A program made the translations under genes and the position numbers. The notes beneath the pieces are model-generated. The model had not been told where the DNA came from, did not search any database, and saw only the letters and a list, made by a program, of their open reading frames with translations. 64,000 bases of DNA from SIG565 sp964607025 (GTDB lineage: Bacteria > Bacillota > Clostridia > Oscillospirales > Acutalibacteraceae): contig CAZSIL010000006.1 of NCBI GenBank assembly GCA_964607025.1, positions 5,037-69,036 on the forward strand, written 5' to 3'. Below are positions 9,418 to 17,777 of this stretch, in pieces (position 1 is the first letter of the stretch; each line of letters begins with the position of its first letter).

Positions 9418-9459
9418 ATAAATATAAGTTGTAAGAAATCTTGTGCAACTTCTTACACA
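9411..9459. promoter_or_regulatory. Palindromic operator candidates
   Basis: TACAA and TTGTA half-sites face each other across 12 nt (9412-9433), overlapping the -10 box. TTGTAAGAA and TTCTTACACAA form a second inverted repeat further downstream. Both sit between the divergent XRE gene and the 65-aa ORF, so autoregulatory binding by an XRE protein is a reasonable inference. Confidence 0.4.
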
Positions 9460-9480
9460 ATGAATAAGTGGGGTGATGAA

Positions 9481-9678
9481 ATGCAGATAAAAGAATTAAC
9501 CAAAGAAGAAAAAATGACCATAGCGGCGGCTTTGCAGATATTAGAGTTTTTAACGCAAGGCGCAGATAAAGGTGGCAGGGAAATTTGGGCGATTAGGCGA
9601 CTGATAGACAGCGGTGTTTCGAAACCCGAAATTAAAGAAATATGTATGTCTTTGCTTGCAAGACTTATAAAGCAATAA
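9481..9678 (+). CDS. Small protein of unknown function (65 aa)
   Basis: I do not recognise a family. The predicted product is charged at the N-terminus (KELTKEEKMT) and mostly helical, with no membrane segment or signal peptide. The ATG at 9481 follows GGGGTGAT at good spacing; upstream in-frame starts lack a ribosome site and overlap the palindromes. It has a strong promoter, divergent from two XRE genes, which suggests it is their regulated target or their antagonist. Coding status is likely but not certain. Confidence 0.6.
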   Translation: MQIKELTKEEKMTIAAALQILEFLTQGADKGGREIWAIRRLIDSGVSKPEIKEICMSLLARLIKQ

Positions 9679-9693
9679 AATTTGGCACAGAAC

Positions 9694-9755
9694 AAAAAAC
9701 GGACAGAAAATTCTGTCCGTTTCTCTAATCCCTAAATCCTGTATCCTAAATCCTA
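9694..9755. repeat. GGATTTAGG-type repeat with hairpin, right copy (inverted)
   Basis: Its reverse complement reads TAGGATTTAGG, then GGATTTAGGGATTAG, then a hairpin: the same order as the copy at 8811-8872. Its first three bases are the aspS stop codon (TAG). Confidence 0.8.
9697..9722 (-). terminator. Terminator of aspS
   Basis: A 12-bp stem (AAACGGACAGAA / TTCTGTCCGTTT) with a 2-nt loop is followed on the minus strand by a T run. It lies about 30 nt after the aspS stop. Confidence 0.75.
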
Positions 9756-11528
9756 TTCTATAATAGCGATGGATAGGTCTTTGAGTTGTGCCTCATCTAC
9801 GCTTCCGGGCGCACCCGACATAAGCTCAGCCGAGGTCGATACCTTCGGAAATGCGATAACGTCGCGCAAATTATCGGCACCGCACATAAGCATAACAATG
9901 CGGTCAAGACCGATACCCATACCGCCGTGAGGTGGTGCGCCAAATCGGTAAGCATCGGTTAAAAATCCGAATTTTAAAGCAGCTTCTTCATCCGACAGTC
10001 CCAACGCCTTAAACATCTTCTTTTGCAGTTCAGGGTCGGAAATACGTATGGAGCCGGAAGATAGTTCAACGCCGTTGAGTACCAAGTCATATGCCTTTGC
10101 AAATACCTTTTCTGGCGCGGTATCAAGATACTGCAAACACTCATCCAGAGGAGACGTGAAGGGATGGTGCATAGCATCCCACTTGCCTGTTTCTTCGTTA
10201 TATTCAAAGAACGGAAATTCGGTAATCCAAAGGAAATTGAACTTATCGGGAATAATACCCAATCGTTTTGCAACGGTAAGGCGCAAGGCGCCGAGTACCG
10301 ATAATACCGTCTTTTTGCGGTCGGCAACTATCAGCACAACGTCGCCCTTTTCGGCACCCGTAGCGCTTATAATCTCAGCCATTTCTTGTTCTGTCATAAA
10401 TTTAGCAAAAGAGCAGTTAGGGGTATCTTCTACCCAACGGATAAAGGCAAGTCCACGAGCGCCAATACCCTTTGCTTCTTCTGTTAATTTATCGATTTCT
10501 TTTCGTGTGTATACGTCCGCGGCAGCTTTAGCCGTAATAGCTCTTACTGTACCGCCGTTTTTTACAGTATCTGCAAACACACCGAAACCGCAATTTTCCA
10601 CAATAGCCGATATATCCTTAATTTTCATATCAAAGCGTGTATCGGGCTTGTCCGAGCCGTAATTTTCCATGGCTTCAGTATAGGTAAGACGGGGAAGTGG
10701 CGTCGGGATATCCACATCCAGCACTTCTTTAAATAAGCGCTTTACAAACCCCTCGATAATTTCGTATACGTCCTCCGGCTCAACAAACGACATTTCAAGG
10801 TCAATTTGTGTAAACTCGGGCTGGCGGTCGGCGCGTAAATCTTCATCGCGGTAGCAACGAGCAAGTTGCATATAGCGGTCAATTCCCGATAGCATAAGCA
10901 ACTGCTTATAAAGCTGTGGCGACTGCGGAAGTGCAAAGAAACTACCGGGGTATACGCGTGACGGCACCAAATAGTCGCGTGCGCCTTCGGGTGTAGATTT
11001 AATAAGCGTCGGCGTTTCGATTTCGATAAAGCCGTTTTCATCAAAATAATCTCTTGTCACCTTTGTGATTTTGTGGCGTAGCATTATGTTATTTTGCAAA
11101 TTAGAGCGGCGCAAATCAAGATAACGGTATTTAAGGCGTATATCTTCCTTTGTGTCGGTGTCGGGTAAAATTTCAAACGGCGGAGTCTCACTTTTACCCA
11201 AAATTTTAAGGGTGGTAACTTCAATTTCAATATCCCCCGTCGGTATATCGCGGTTTATCGAAGAACGAGCGCGAACAGTACCCTTTGCCATCAGGACAAA
11301 CTCACTGCGAACGGCAAATGCCTTTTCAAAAATTTCCCTTTCTGTTGTATCGTCAAAAGCCAACTGCACAATACCTGTGCGGTCGCGCAAATCAATAAAT
11401 ATCAGCGCACCTAGGTCACGCTGACGCTGTACCCAACCTGCAACGATAACTTCTTTGCCGATATCATCGGCTCTTAAAGTACCGCAATAGTGCGTACGTT
11501 TCATACCGTCCATACGGTCAAGTTTCAT
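9753..11528 (-). CDS. aspS: Aspartyl-tRNA synthetase
   Basis: This class II synthetase charges tRNA-Asp. The 591-aa length fits the bacterial type with a GAD insertion. The N-terminal OB-fold contains VAGWVQRQRDLGALIFIDLRDR; motif 2 is in the RYRDEDLRADRQPEFTQ-like segment, and motif 3 is GIGLDRIVMLMCG. It follows hisS by 18 nt, the usual Firmicutes hisS-aspS pair. Several long antisense frames inside it are shadows. Confidence 0.97.
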   Translation of the reverse strand: MKLDRMDGMKRTHYCGTLRADDIGKEVIVAGWVQRQRDLGALIFIDLRDRTGIVQLAFDDTTEREIFEKAFAVRSEFVLMAKGTVRARSSINRDIPTGDIEIEVTTLKILGKSETPPFEILPDTDTKEDIRLKYRYLDLRRSNLQNNIMLRHKITKVTRDYFDENGFIEIETPTLIKSTPEGARDYLVPSRVYPGSFFALPQSPQLYKQLLMLSGIDRYMQLARCYRDEDLRADRQPEFTQIDLEMSFVEPEDVYEIIEGFVKRLFKEVLDVDIPTPLPRLTYTEAMENYGSDKPDTRFDMKIKDISAIVENCGFGVFADTVKNGGTVRAITAKAAADVYTRKEIDKLTEEAKGIGARGLAFIRWVEDTPNCSFAKFMTEQEMAEIISATGAEKGDVVLIVADRKKTVLSVLGALRLTVAKRLGIIPDKFNFLWITEFPFFEYNEETGKWDAMHHPFTSPLDECLQYLDTAPEKVFAKAYDLVLNGVELSSGSIRISDPELQKKMFKALGLSDEEAALKFGFLTDAYRFGAPPHGGMGIGLDRIVMLMCGADNLRDVIAFPKVSTSAELMSGAPGSVDEAQLKDLSIAIIE

Positions 11529-11546
11529 TATAATAACATCCTTTCA

Positions 11547-12851
11547 CTACAAAGCGGCATCCGATAAATCATCAAATGCGATACGGTTTACTATATCGTA
11601 AAAATCTTCCGTAAAGTTATCAAGGGACACTTCGTAAGTATCTCCCGTTCTCATATTTTTAATAATGAGTTTTTTGTTTTCTAATTCATTGTCGCCTATA
11701 ACGCAACTTAATTTTGCGCCAATTTTGTCGGCATATTTCATTTGCGCTTTAAGTCCCCTGCCGTTTATATCGGTCAATGCTTCAAATCCTTCATCACGAA
11801 GAAGTGTGCAAAGTTTTGTAGCGGCAATTTCGGCTTTTTTGCCCATAGGCGCCAAGTATATATCGCAGGTGGATTTTTCGGGAAATTCAGCGCCTTGTGC
11901 CTCGGCTACCATCATAAGACGTTCAATGCCCATCGCAAAGCCGACTGCTTGTACTGCGGGGCCGCCGAGTTCGGCTATCAGTCCATCATACCGACCGCCT
12001 CCGCAAACGGTTGACTGTGCGCCAATATCACCTGATACAAACTCAAATACCGTTTTTGTATAATAGTCAAGTCCACGCACAATGTGGGGATTAACGGTAA
12101 ATTCAAGTCCTGCAGCGGTAAGGTGTGATTTGACTGTTTCAAAGTGGTCCTTACAGTCATCACACAGGAAATCCAGCACAACGGGAGCGTTTGCCGCAAT
12201 TCCTTTACAAACGGGTGATTTGCAATCCAGAATCCTCATCGGATTGCGCTCAAGCCGTTCAAGACAGGTGGCGCAAAGGTCCTCGCTTTGCGATGCAAAA
12301 TATTCTTTAAGTGCTTTGTGGTATTCCGCGCGGCAGTTGGGACAACCGATAGAATTAATTTCCAAAGACACGTTTTTAATGCCGACACTTTTAAGGACGT
12401 GCGAAGCCAAGCAAATGGCTTCGGCGTCGGCGGCAGGTGCCGATGTACCAAGACACTCAATACCAAACTGATGGAATTCGCGAAGCCGTCCCGCCTGCGG
12501 TTTTTCATAGCGATAGCATCCACCGATATAACACGCTTTAACAGGCAGAGTTCCGTTAACGAGCGAGTGCTCAATAGATGAACGCACAACACCCGCAGTA
12601 AATTCGGGGCGCAACGTAATTGAACGATCTCCTTTATCTAAAAACGTATACATTTCCTTTTGAACAACATCAGTAGTATCGCCTACACCGCGCGAGAAAA
12701 CTTCGGTATGCTCAAAAACGGGGATGCGAATTTCTCTATACCCATAAAGTGACGCTATATCGAGCAAGGTCTGCTCAATATACTGCCATTTATAACTATT
12801 CTCGGGCAAAACGTCGTTTGTACCCTTTACGGCTTTTATAATTTCTGCCAT
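11547..12851 (-). CDS. hisS: Histidyl-tRNA synthetase
   Basis: This class II synthetase charges tRNA-His. At 434 aa it has normal length, with an N-terminal KGTNDVLPENSYKWQYIE segment, RPEFTAGVVRS, FHQFGIECLG (motif 2 region), the histidine-specific GLDYYTKTVFEF motif and a C-terminal anticodon-binding domain. It is the first gene of the hisS-aspS pair. The 70 nt between it and the mgsA-like gene hold a hairpin, but I see no T-box. Confidence 0.96.
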   Translation of the reverse strand: MAEIIKAVKGTNDVLPENSYKWQYIEQTLLDIASLYGYREIRIPVFEHTEVFSRGVGDTTDVVQKEMYTFLDKGDRSITLRPEFTAGVVRSSIEHSLVNGTLPVKACYIGGCYRYEKPQAGRLREFHQFGIECLGTSAPAADAEAICLASHVLKSVGIKNVSLEINSIGCPNCRAEYHKALKEYFASQSEDLCATCLERLERNPMRILDCKSPVCKGIAANAPVVLDFLCDDCKDHFETVKSHLTAAGLEFTVNPHIVRGLDYYTKTVFEFVSGDIGAQSTVCGGGRYDGLIAELGGPAVQAVGFAMGIERLMMVAEAQGAEFPEKSTCDIYLAPMGKKAEIAATKLCTLLRDEGFEALTDINGRGLKAQMKYADKIGAKLSCVIGDNELENKKLIIKNMRTGDTYEVSLDNFTEDFYDIVNRIAFDDLSDAAL

Positions 12852-12894
12852 TTATATCTCCTATCTGCCGCAAGTGTGTTTTTCATTACGGCAC

Positions 12895-12921
12895 AAATCC
12901 AGTCCGTCTGGGACTGGATTT
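12895..12921 (-). terminator. Terminator of the mgsA-like gene
   Basis: An 11-bp stem (AAATCCAGTCC / GGACTGGATTT) lies 3-30 nt past the stop. The T tract on the minus strand is short, so some readthrough into hisS is possible. Confidence 0.6.
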
Positions 12922-12923
12922 TG

Positions 12924-13328
12924 TTATCTATTTATTTTTACAATCTCTCGCCAATCAAGGTCGCCTCTCTCAAGTCCGTGAATAAGCACTTCGGCGGTGG
13001 CGATATTGGTGGCAACGGGGATGTTGTGCACGTCACAAAGGCGAAGCAACACGTTTTCATCCGGCTCATTAGGTTTTGCGCCCGATGGATCACGAAAATA
13101 AAGCAACATATCAATTTCATCACAACCGATGCGTGACCCAATTTGCTGTGAGCCGCCTTGTGAGCCGCTTAAGAATTTTACTATGTTAAGTCCCGTAGCT
13201 TCCGAGACCAATTTACCCGTAGTTCCCGTTGCAAGAAGAGTGTGTCGGCTTAAAATTCCGCAATACGCTATGCAGAACTGTACCATTAGTTCTTTCTTGG
13301 CATCGTGTGCTATAAGGGCTATATTCAT
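12924..13328 (-). CDS. Methylglyoxal-synthase-like protein with altered active site
   Basis: The 134-aa protein follows the MgsA fold throughout: NIALIAHD at the start, LLATGTTGKLVSEATGL, FFRDP-like YFRDPSGAKP, and NIPVATNIATAEVLIHGLERGDLDW at the end. Two key residues differ. Where E. coli has the catalytic base Asp71 (GGDQQ) this protein has Ser60 (GGSQQ), and where E. coli has His98 (PHDPD) it has Asn87 (PNEPD); the third Asp (Asp90) is kept. Conversion of DHAP to methylglyoxal is therefore doubtful. The ATG at 13328 is chosen over 13346 because it gives the family N-terminus. It has its own promoter. Confidence 0.8.
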   Translation of the reverse strand: MNIALIAHDAKKELMVQFCIAYCGILSRHTLLATGTTGKLVSEATGLNIVKFLSGSQGGSQQIGSRIGCDEIDMLLYFRDPSGAKPNEPDENVLLRLCDVHNIPVATNIATAEVLIHGLERGDLDWREIVKINR

Positions 13329-13357
13329 TTTTTCACCACTCCTCATTTTTTATCAAT

Positions 13358-13386
13358 ATAATATCAAATTTGATAATATTTGTCAA
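13358..13386 (-). promoter_or_regulatory. Promoter of the mgsA-like gene with palindromic spacer
   Basis: On the minus strand TTGACA (13381-13386), 17 nt and TATTAT (13358-13363). The spacer contains the perfect 14-bp palindrome TATCAAATTTGATA (13362-13375), placed where a repressor would block polymerase. Confidence 0.65.
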
Positions 13387-15357
13387 TTATTCAAGTACTG
13401 TATATGGGGGAATATCGTTATTTTCTTCACCTGTTGCGAAGAAATAACTATCAAGTACGGCGCGGGCAATCGAAGTAGCCGTATAGGTTGATGCGCCGTG
13501 CTCCAAAACAACCGATATTGCGATTTCGGGCTTATCAAAGGGAGCAAATGCGATAAACACACTGTGGTCGGCGCCCGAATTGGTTTGTGAAGTACCCGTT
13601 TTACCGCCGACTTTTATACTGTAATCGCTAAATACGGGGCTACCCGTACCATCCACCGTAACCGAGAGCATACCTTCTTTAACCTGCGACAACATTGCGC
13701 TGTTAATATCAAATTCCCCAAGCATTTCAGGTTTGTTATCAATGTAGGTTTCACTGTAATTGTAAGAAACCACACTGTCAATAAGTGTTGCTTTATATCT
13801 TGTGCCGCCGTTAGCGAGTGTGCAGGTATAGGAAGCAAGCTGCAGCGGTGTAAAGGCATTTAGCTGACCGATAGCAACCTGAATCGTATTACCGCTATCG
13901 CTCTCATATTCGGTTAAAATACCGGGACTGTCATTAACCTCAATCCCCGTTTTAACACCAAGACCGAAGTTTTTGTAGTAAGTATTAAGTGTTTTGATAC
14001 CCGTCCTGCGACCGAGTTCAAAAAAGAAATAGTTGCACGAACGCGCCAGTGCATCTTTTAATCCCATATAACCGTGATAATGCATACAGTTGGGCTTAAA
14101 ATCAGAGAAGTAATCATAGGTTTTTTTACAATAAATCTCTTCGCCGTATTCGTATTTGCTGTTTTCCATAGCCGCAAGTGCTACGAGCGGTTTTACGGTG
14201 GAGCCAATCGGGTATACGCCTTGAAAAGCGCGGTCAAGCAAAGGTTTGTCTTCATCCTGCAAAAGTTCATTATAGTTTTCTGACATAGTAGCCATATCAT
14301 AACTCGGATAGTTAGCAGATGTAAGTACCGCGCCCGAATTAATCTCCATTACCACAACCGAGCCACCGCTGACGGCAGGGTTTTGGCTTTTAAGATTCTC
14401 GATAGATGATGCTAAAACGTCCTGCGTTACCTTTTGAAGTGATTTATCGATAGTGAGCATAACCGTTTTTCCGGGTATCGGCTCTTTTGTAACGCGACTT
14501 GATACAATTTTTCCATTAGCATCAAAATAATAAATCATTTCCCCGTCGGTGCCGCGCAAATGCTCCTCGGCATAAAGTTCTATTCCGCTTTTACCAACAT
14601 GGTCATTATAATTATAGCCCTTCTCCTTATATTCTTCCCACTCTTCTTCGTAAATTGGTCCTGTTGTGCCAATTAGGTGGGGCATTAAATCGGATACGGG
14701 ATAATGACGGTATGGAGTTACCACAATCGTAACACCGGGGAAACGCATACTTTGCTCGGAAATAACCAGCATAAGAGAATGAACAATATCTTCTGCAAAG
14801 GTATACGGTGCCGAAACCGAAAATGCCGCCTTTTCCATAGAATAGCGAACACCCATTATTTTTCTCTGCTCGGCGTCGGTAAAAGAACCTAACGAATATT
14901 TTTCTGCAAGTCGCTTAAAGCACTGCTCAGCCGAGGCATAATTGGCAACACCCAAGAAGTTTCGCAGTTTATTAGCCCCCGATTCATCTATAAAGCCGTA
15001 AGGGGCGGTAGAGGTAAGTGGCAGGGCATCCTTATATTCGGTATCGTATTCTTCACAAAGTGTGATTAACTCTAAAATAAGCTCGTTAAGGGAAGAACGG
15101 TCAAGATACGCGCTATTAAAAACTATATCGTAGCCATCACGATTAACGGCGATTTGCCTTCCGTCACGGTCGAGTATCTCACCGCGAGCTGCCTGTAGCA
15201 CTACCTTGACTTCGGTAAGCCCCGAAGCGCTATCTGCTAAATTCTGCTTATCAATTACCTGCAGTGAAAAAATGCGCACCGTAAAAAGCGCGATAACCAC
15301 CGCTAAAATCACCGCCATAACTGCAATATAGGGTTGCCTTTCTTTTCGAAATGCCAT
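13387..15357 (-). CDS. mrdA: Penicillin-binding protein 2-type transpeptidase (class B, elongasome)
   Basis: This transpeptidase cross-links peptidoglycan during cell elongation. The 656-aa protein has an N-terminal membrane anchor (residues about 9-30), a PBP dimerisation region (LQAARGEILDRDGRQIA) and the transpeptidase domain with all three motifs: S-T-V-K in PIGSTVKPLVAL, S-C-N in ARSCNYFF, and K-T-G in GGKTGTSQ. It directly follows mreD, as expected for the MreBCD partner. The ATG is preceded by AAAGGTGG. Confidence 0.93.
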   Translation of the reverse strand: MAFRKERQPYIAVMAVILAVVIALFTVRIFSLQVIDKQNLADSASGLTEVKVVLQAARGEILDRDGRQIAVNRDGYDIVFNSAYLDRSSLNELILELITLCEEYDTEYKDALPLTSTAPYGFIDESGANKLRNFLGVANYASAEQCFKRLAEKYSLGSFTDAEQRKIMGVRYSMEKAAFSVSAPYTFAEDIVHSLMLVISEQSMRFPGVTIVVTPYRHYPVSDLMPHLIGTTGPIYEEEWEEYKEKGYNYNDHVGKSGIELYAEEHLRGTDGEMIYYFDANGKIVSSRVTKEPIPGKTVMLTIDKSLQKVTQDVLASSIENLKSQNPAVSGGSVVVMEINSGAVLTSANYPSYDMATMSENYNELLQDEDKPLLDRAFQGVYPIGSTVKPLVALAAMENSKYEYGEEIYCKKTYDYFSDFKPNCMHYHGYMGLKDALARSCNYFFFELGRRTGIKTLNTYYKNFGLGVKTGIEVNDSPGILTEYESDSGNTIQVAIGQLNAFTPLQLASYTCTLANGGTRYKATLIDSVVSYNYSETYIDNKPEMLGEFDINSAMLSQVKEGMLSVTVDGTGSPVFSDYSIKVGGKTGTSQTNSGADHSVFIAFAPFDKPEIAISVVLEHGASTYTATSIARAVLDSYFFATGEENNDIPPYTVLE

Positions 15358-15386
15358 TTTTTCACCACCTTTAAATCAAAATTAGT

Positions 15387-15887
15387 TTATATTCTTCTTA
15401 TTAATTTGCCTATAAAATAAAATGGAACTATAAAAAGTGCGGAATATACAGCCGACGGCAAAGAGTGTAAAAGCAGATACTCAAACCCCTGTAACGCGCC
15501 GTTATGAGAAACAAAAAATATTCCGTTAAAAAAGAAATATATACCACTTGCAGCTCCTGAAAGGGCAAGGGCTGAAAAAATATTTCGGTTTAAATATTTT
15601 TTCAGCAACACACCCGATAAAATGCCAATAAAAAGTAGCATCATAGCATTAAAGCAAAAAGAATCGCTCGTTACGGCATCGGCAAAAATACCCGATAGAA
15701 TACCCGCCGTAAAACCCCACCATTCTCCGTAATAAAAGGCAACCGTTATAACTGCGGCAATCGACATAACAGGAACGGCGTTTATAATTCTTAAAGAGAA
15801 AAAGGGATTAAAAGAAAAAAAATGAATTGCGGCAAATAATCCGATAAAGCAAACTGCTTGTAAATTTTTACTGTTTTGTTTGTTCAT
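15387..15887 (-). CDS. mreD: Rod shape-determining protein MreD
   Basis: This 166-aa, five- to six-segment membrane protein has low sequence conservation but the right size and hydropathy, and it sits between mreC and the PBP2 gene. Its start overlaps the mreC stop by one base (TAATG), which implies coupling. It is part of the elongation complex with MreB and MreC. Confidence 0.88.
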   Translation of the reverse strand: MNKQNSKNLQAVCFIGLFAAIHFFSFNPFFSLRIINAVPVMSIAAVITVAFYYGEWWGFTAGILSGIFADAVTSDSFCFNAMMLLFIGILSGVLLKKYLNRNIFSALALSGAASGIYFFFNGIFFVSHNGALQGFEYLLLHSLPSAVYSALFIVPFYFIGKLIRRI

Positions 15888-16732
15888 TAATTATCCCCGC
15901 TTTTGCCATCAAATGAAGTTATAACCATAACCTGACGTATTTCACCAATTTTAGCAAACGGCTCTATTTCAGCAGTAAGCGCAGTCGTGTATTTTTCTTG
16001 GGAAATATTTGTAATTTTTCCTATAAGTATACCGTCGGGAAAAACACCGCTGCCCGATGTTACTATATAATCGCCTATTGCAACGGCGGAAGAACGCTGA
16101 ATATTATACATTCCTGCAAGACCCTTTTGCGCTAAATCGAGATTGCCCCTTACTACCCCGTAATCACGCGAACGGCTATCAATAGCGCCCACCGAAATAT
16201 TGGCATCAAGTATAGTTGTAACCCGCGAAGTAGCGATGCCGACTTCGCTGACATATCCAACAAGCCCCGCGCTTGTTATAACGGTATCATACTGTTTTAC
16301 ACCATTTAATGAACCGACGTCTATAGTGAAGCCACCTGCTATATCGCCCGAATCACGCGCAATTACCGATGCGGCGCTGAATTTGAAATCGGGGTTTTTA
16401 TCCTTTATTTCAAGAAAATCCTTTAAAAACTCGTTTTCTGACTTGATAGTTTCATAATCAGCGATTTTTTTATTTAGTTCGTTTATTTCTTCGGCTTGGT
16501 TTGCGTTTTCAAGGATGATTTTTTCGTTATTTTGAAACTTAGCAAAAAAGTCCTTAACATCCCCCACAATATCTGCACCTAATTTTTGAAACGGCGCCGC
16601 AACCGCGCCAAATATACTTGATTGAGGCGCAATAAAGCCACCCGCCAGATTCGCAACAAGCGAAAACAATGCGAGTAAAACAACAACAATAAGGGCTATT
16701 TTAAATTTTCGGCTTCTGAAAAAGAAACGCAT
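15887..16732 (-). CDS. mreC: Rod shape-determining protein MreC
   Basis: MreC is a bitopic membrane protein that links cytoplasmic MreB to the periplasm-facing wall enzymes. The 281-aa protein has an N-terminal membrane segment (about residues 11-32), a coiled coil (about 66-105) and the two-barrel MreC core (SAASVIARDSGDIAGGFTIDVG, GLVGYVSEVG). It follows mreB by 14 nt. Confidence 0.93.
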   Translation of the reverse strand: MRFFFRSRKFKIALIVVVLLALFSLVANLAGGFIAPQSSIFGAVAAPFQKLGADIVGDVKDFFAKFQNNEKIILENANQAEEINELNKKIADYETIKSENEFLKDFLEIKDKNPDFKFSAASVIARDSGDIAGGFTIDVGSLNGVKQYDTVITSAGLVGYVSEVGIATSRVTTILDANISVGAIDSRSRDYGVVRGNLDLAQKGLAGMYNIQRSSAVAIGDYIVTSGSGVFPDGILIGKITNISQEKYTTALTAEIEPFAKIGEIRQVMVITSFDGKSGDN

Positions 16733-16746
16733 TTTTTACTTCATCC

Positions 16747-17766
16747 TTATCTGAATCTTTTACCACGCTTGAAGATGTATGTATCGAATCCACCGTCACC
16801 TTCAAGGCGTTTTAATGTTCCCAGCACCACACAGTCAAGCGGATTTGCCGCTACGGTTACGGGGGTGCCCGTTTCGTCTGCCACTAACTGAGCAAAGCCG
16901 CGAAGCAATGCACCGCCACCCGTAAGGGTTATTCCGCGGTCAACAATATCAGCGGCGAGTTCAGGCGGAGTTTTTTCGAGCGTTGTACGAATAGCGTCAA
17001 CTATTTGCGATACAGGGTCTGCCAATGCTTCTCTAACCTCCGCCGACGTTATAACAACGTTTTTAGGCAGTCCGTCAACTAAATTTCTACCCTTAATTTC
17101 AACACTTTCTTCGTTTTCATAAGGAAGTGCTGAGCCAATATCAATTTTTATTTTTTCGGCGGTGCGCTCACCTATTAACAGATTGTGTTTTTTGCGGATA
17201 TAGTTAATGATGGCTTCATCAAAATCGTCACCCGCGATGCGTACCGACTGCGCCGTTACAATATCCCCTAAGGATATTACCGCAACTTCACTCGTGCCGC
17301 CGCCGATATCAACTATCATGTTGCCCGATGCATCTCCAACAGGCAGGCCGGCTCCTACAGCCGCTGCTATCGGTTCTTCCACCAAATCAACTTCGGTTGC
17401 GCCTGCAAGTTTCACTGCATCCCAAACGGCGCGGCTCTCAACCTCGGTAACACCTGAAGGTATGCAGATAACAACGCGAACTCGCGAGAACACAGAACCT
17501 TTGAGTGCTTGTTTTATAAATCTTTTAAGCATTGCAGCGGTAACGTCAAAGTCGGCAATAACACCGTCTTTTAATGGTCGCACCGCAATTATGGAGCCCG
17601 GTGTCCTTCCTATCATTTCTTTGGCTTCCGTTCCAACGGCGCGCACCGCGTCGTTTCTCACGTCATACGCCACAACCGACGGCTCTCGCATTATAATGCC
17701 CTTACCTTTTACGCAAACCAAAGTGTTTGCGGTGCCAAGGTCTATGCCGATATCTCTTGTAAACAT
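16747..17766 (-). CDS. mreB: Rod shape-determining protein MreB (actin homologue)
   Basis: MreB forms membrane-associated filaments that guide cell-wall insertion. The 339-aa product shows the actin-fold nucleotide motifs: IGIDLGTANTLV (phosphate 1), MIVDIGGGTSEVAVISLG (phosphate 2) and TLTGGGALLRGF (adenosine). It belongs to the run lipid kinase-mreB-mreC-mreD-PBP2 with gaps under 30 nt. Confidence 0.97.
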   Translation of the reverse strand: MFTRDIGIDLGTANTLVCVKGKGIIMREPSVVAYDVRNDAVRAVGTEAKEMIGRTPGSIIAVRPLKDGVIADFDVTAAMLKRFIKQALKGSVFSRVRVVICIPSGVTEVESRAVWDAVKLAGATEVDLVEEPIAAAVGAGLPVGDASGNMIVDIGGGTSEVAVISLGDIVTAQSVRIAGDDFDEAIINYIRKKHNLLIGERTAEKIKIDIGSALPYENEESVEIKGRNLVDGLPKNVVITSAEVREALADPVSQIVDAIRTTLEKTPPELAADIVDRGITLTGGGALLRGFAQLVADETGTPVTVAANPLDCVVLGTLKRLEGDGGFDTYIFKRGKRFR

Positions 17767-17777
17767 TATTTTCTCTC

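Noticed and set aside
10048..10662. 204-aa plus-strand frame opposite aspS
   Set aside because: It is an antisense shadow of a clear aspS coding region, with no start signal of its own.
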